Below, in pieces: positions 61,448-64,000 of a stretch of 64,000 nt of DNA. Below the pieces are notes generated by a model, which had not been told where the DNA came from, made no database searches, and worked only from the letters and a program-made list of their open reading frames with translations. The translations under genes and the position numbers were made by a program. Where the stretch lies: positions 9,754,379 through 9,818,378 of the forward strand of contig NC_135551.1 of the NCBI RefSeq assembly GCF_964340395.1, in the 5' to 3' direction. Source of the stretch: Glandiceps talaboti (lineage: Eukaryota; Hemichordata; Enteropneusta; Spengelidae). Each line of letters begins with the position of its first letter. Within the stretch, counting starts at the first letter, position 1.

Positions 61448-63005
61448 ATGAGTCAGCGCTCTCGACAGGAAACAATGGCAACGATGAATCAATTGAAGCG
61501 TGTGTCTGGGAATGATACTGTGACTCATACCCATTTGCAAGATATGGTGGAAGCTTTTAATGATTTATTTGTTAGCATTGGACCAAATCTTGCTGAGGAA
61601 ATTAACACTTCACTTTCAACGATACCTGATCATATGTCATATCTCGGTTGTAATGCTTCGAATACTTTTTTCCTACAACCTGTAACTGAAGTGGATGTCA
61701 AAACGATGCTCTTATCTCTCGATATTGCCAAGGCAACCGGTTACGACAATATTACTGTAAAACTCATAAGGGATTCGGCTAATCATATATCGAAACCATT
61801 GTGCCACGTTTTGAATTTGTCATTCATAAAAGGTAAATTCCCAAATGCTCTAAAAAATAGCACGGGTTGTCCCTATATTTAAAAAGGGAAACACAGAAAA
61901 CACAGGAAATTATAGACCAATTTCTATTTTGCCTTTACTAAGCAAATTTTTTGACAAAAATTGTTAATAATCAAATTCTAAACTTCTGTGAGAAAAACAG
62001 CACATTTTACAAACACCAATATGGTTTTCGGAAGCAACATGGCACCAAACTGTCTTTGATCAGCCTCACCCAACATCTTCTTGAAGAAATTGATAAGGGA
62101 AATCCAATACTTGGGTTATTCATTGATATTTTCGAAAGCGTTTGACACCATAAATCATGATGTTCTAATATCGAAATTAGAATATTATGGAATACAAGGT
62201 TTGCCCCTTCAATGGCTAAAAAATTATCTCACTTTCAGGTATCAGTTTGTAGGTATAAATGGTGTTGATTCCTCCAAACGGGCAATTACTTGTGGTGTTC
62301 CCCAAGGCTCAATTCTAGGACCTACACATTTTCTTGTATATATTAATGATATACCACTATCTTCCGATTTATTTGACTTTAGATTGTATGCCGATGATTC
62401 ATATTTATTCCATACTTTTACTGATAGAAGCAATGTTATTGATATGACACCAATGAGGTATGAATTAACAAATATCATGATGTTTGTCCATGATGTTTTA
62501 CATAAAAGACTACCAAGCATCTTTCACGATTACTTCACTACAATTAGCCATTCTTATTCAACACGGCAAAGCAGGAGAAGCGATTTAAATATTCCAAGAA
62601 CAAAACATAGGTCTGGCCAATTCAGCATAAAATATGCAGGTGCGAAACTATGGAATAAAATACCAGTGCATATTAGGACTATACAATGCAGGTCAGAGTT
62701 TAAGCGGGAATTTAAAAAATGTCTACAGTCTGGTTGTTTCGGGATCTAGAGCTCATGTTTAATTTATTTTGTAATTTCAGTGTATTTCCATGTATCATCT
62801 ATCACGTTAAATAGTCTTGATTGAAACAGGGCAAAATTAAATGATGAGTGTCATATGTTTTGTGAGGGGAGGACTCGATTAGTTGTGTAACAACTACTTC
62901 CACACCCTTTTCCTGAATAACACGTTTATGTATATACATAAGGATATTTTGTTCTGTTCTGTATCAAATTTTTTTTTGTACGTGGGAATAAATTATTATT
63001 ATTAT
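61448..63005 (+). pseudogene. CR1/L2-type LINE remnant C (5'-truncated, internally deleted)
   Basis: The frame starts in the endonuclease-RT linker (FNDLFVSIGPNLAEEI, 61550). It continues to the RT N-terminus (AKATGYDNITVKLIRD), then after frameshifts near 61860 and 61955 to FRKQHGTKLSLI, FDTINHDVL, GVPQGSILGP, VYINDIPL and FRLYADDS (~62390). The thumb is deleted, and the C-terminal box AGAKLWNKIPVHIR follows at ~62640. The 3' end carries aataaattatt and an (ATT)n tail at 62988-63009. The frame is longer than in LINE A but still broken. Confidence 0.78.
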
Positions 63006-63063
63006 TATACATAATATTTTTAAAGCAGTTCATATAATTCAACTGTGTAAACGAAACACTTAC

Positions 63064-63157
63064 CATCACCGTCACCAACTGTACTTGTTCCTAGGCAGGC
63101 ATAATATCCAAACGTTAAAAACAGTTCAAAACAAATCAACCACATCTGCTTCTTCAT
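63064..63157 (-). CDS. Signal-peptide first exon of the modular secreted-protein gene
   Basis: ATG at 63157-63155 starts a 31-codon exon: MKKQMWLICFELFLTFGYYA then CLGTSTVGDGD. This is a basic N-terminus, a hydrophobic core and small residues near a likely cleavage site. The donor GATG/GTAAGT is at 63064/63063, and it leaves phase 1, matching all downstream candidate exons. A secreted or membrane product is expected. I found no TATA box upstream. Confidence 0.7.
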
Positions 63158-64000
63158 TGTGTTTTTCGCCGCTGTACGTTAAAAACGCTAAGAAAGTGGC
63201 ATTTTCTTTCGCAAACTCTCCATTTGACACAGGATATCAGGAGAACGAACTGTAAGCTATGTCTCTAGATGTAACAACTACAAGACAGATGGTTGGTACG
63301 TAAAAGTGGCCATATGGATGAAAATTGGCTGTTTATCTTGGAACTTTAGATAATTTATAATACAACCCATACGTTTTTCTACTTGGAAATACAATGTGAG
63401 CGAACATATATAAAGTCCTTGTTTGTAACTCAATGAATTGTACAACATCTAACAAAGTGTAAAATAATTATTATTGTACGTACAATGACAATTTTTATAA
63501 TACTTTCAGTTTTTTGGGGGATTATTTGTTCGGTTGTTGTTGTTGTTGTTGTTGTTGTTGTTGCTGTTGTTGCTGTTGATGTTTGCAATGTACAAAGTTT
63601 AAAACACGGACTTAAAAAATGTTCATTTACATAGTTTTTTCAAATTAGACAACATATACAAAACATATACAAATTCAAAATAAATACTCGTTCATCATCC
63701 ATATGGTCCCTTGAATGTTAACTTTATAATCTACATTATTTAACACAAGGGTAGTGTACTCTACTCTCTACACACATGGATTCAAAACGTCCTAATATGT
63801 AGAAAAGCCCATAATTGTCGAAGCATATTGCATATTTACTAAAAGAATATAAGATTAACCAAACACTGCAGGCTGAACCGGTGTCTATTTGTTTCCTGTT
63901 CCACAAAGTACATGTTGTACACAAGAGGTAATTACTTGGGATATATATAGCATATTTAGCAGACGACTAATGGATATTCATATGATGATGAAAAGCAATC
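63158..64000. other. Upstream region of the secreted-protein gene
   Basis: This should contain its 5' UTR and promoter. It also has the dispersed repeat 63303-63500 and a (TGT)n tract at 63531-63580. No other gene is visible. Confidence 0.45.

Overview
This is an animal (metazoan) nuclear window, AT-rich and intron-bearing. Gene density is very low, and microsatellites, tandem arrays and retrotransposon remnants from several orders (Ty3/gypsy, DIRS, CR1/L2-type LINEs, solo LTRs) fill most of it. The mix suggests a marine invertebrate, possibly a non-vertebrate deuterostome such as a lancelet or acorn worm. The species cannot be fixed from the sequence alone.

Layout. 1.1-13.6 kb is a decayed minus-strand Ty3/gypsy element, split inside gag by a 9,446-bp DNA transposon (3288-12733). 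That transposon has ~45-bp terminal inverted repeats and a TAA target duplication. It carries two divergent spliced genes: a ~1,192-aa DDE-like transposase with a SAP-like C-terminus (minus) and a 418-aa SAM-domain basic protein (plus). Both reading frames are intact. 18.0-21.4 kb holds a plus-strand, four-exon gene related to N6/N4 DNA methyltransferases, with degenerate catalytic motifs and one frameshift. 23.3-24.7 kb is a palindromic minisatellite. 25.7-26.2 kb is a broken relative of KIAA1958/Crypton-type recombinases.

29177-40082 is a 10.9-kb foldback-like element. Its terminal inverted repeats are kilobase-scale satellite arrays, its outermost ~48 bp are identical at both ends, and it is flanked by an AGGCC duplication. 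The right arm carries three 562-bp solo LTR copies. It abuts, and may have inserted into, a degenerate DIRS-type tyrosine-recombinase retrotransposon (40.1-44.5 kb). 45.1-48.3, 50.4-53.5 and 61.4-63.0 kb are LINE remnants. The first is interrupted by a 44-bp minisatellite and the second by other LINE fragments.

The main candidate host gene is on the minus strand. A signal-peptide exon (63157-63064) is followed by widely spaced exons that are all symmetric phase 1-1: a six-cysteine trefoil-like exon (56963-56820), two unassigned extracellular-type exons (55043-54750 and 49829-49605), an EGF exon (28348-28226) and a further exon (16627-16367). If they form one gene, it is a modular secreted or receptor protein spanning more than 46 kb, and most of the mobile elements lie in its introns. 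The strongest candidates for a previously undescribed system are the two-gene transposon, the satellite-armed foldback element and the methyltransferase-like gene.
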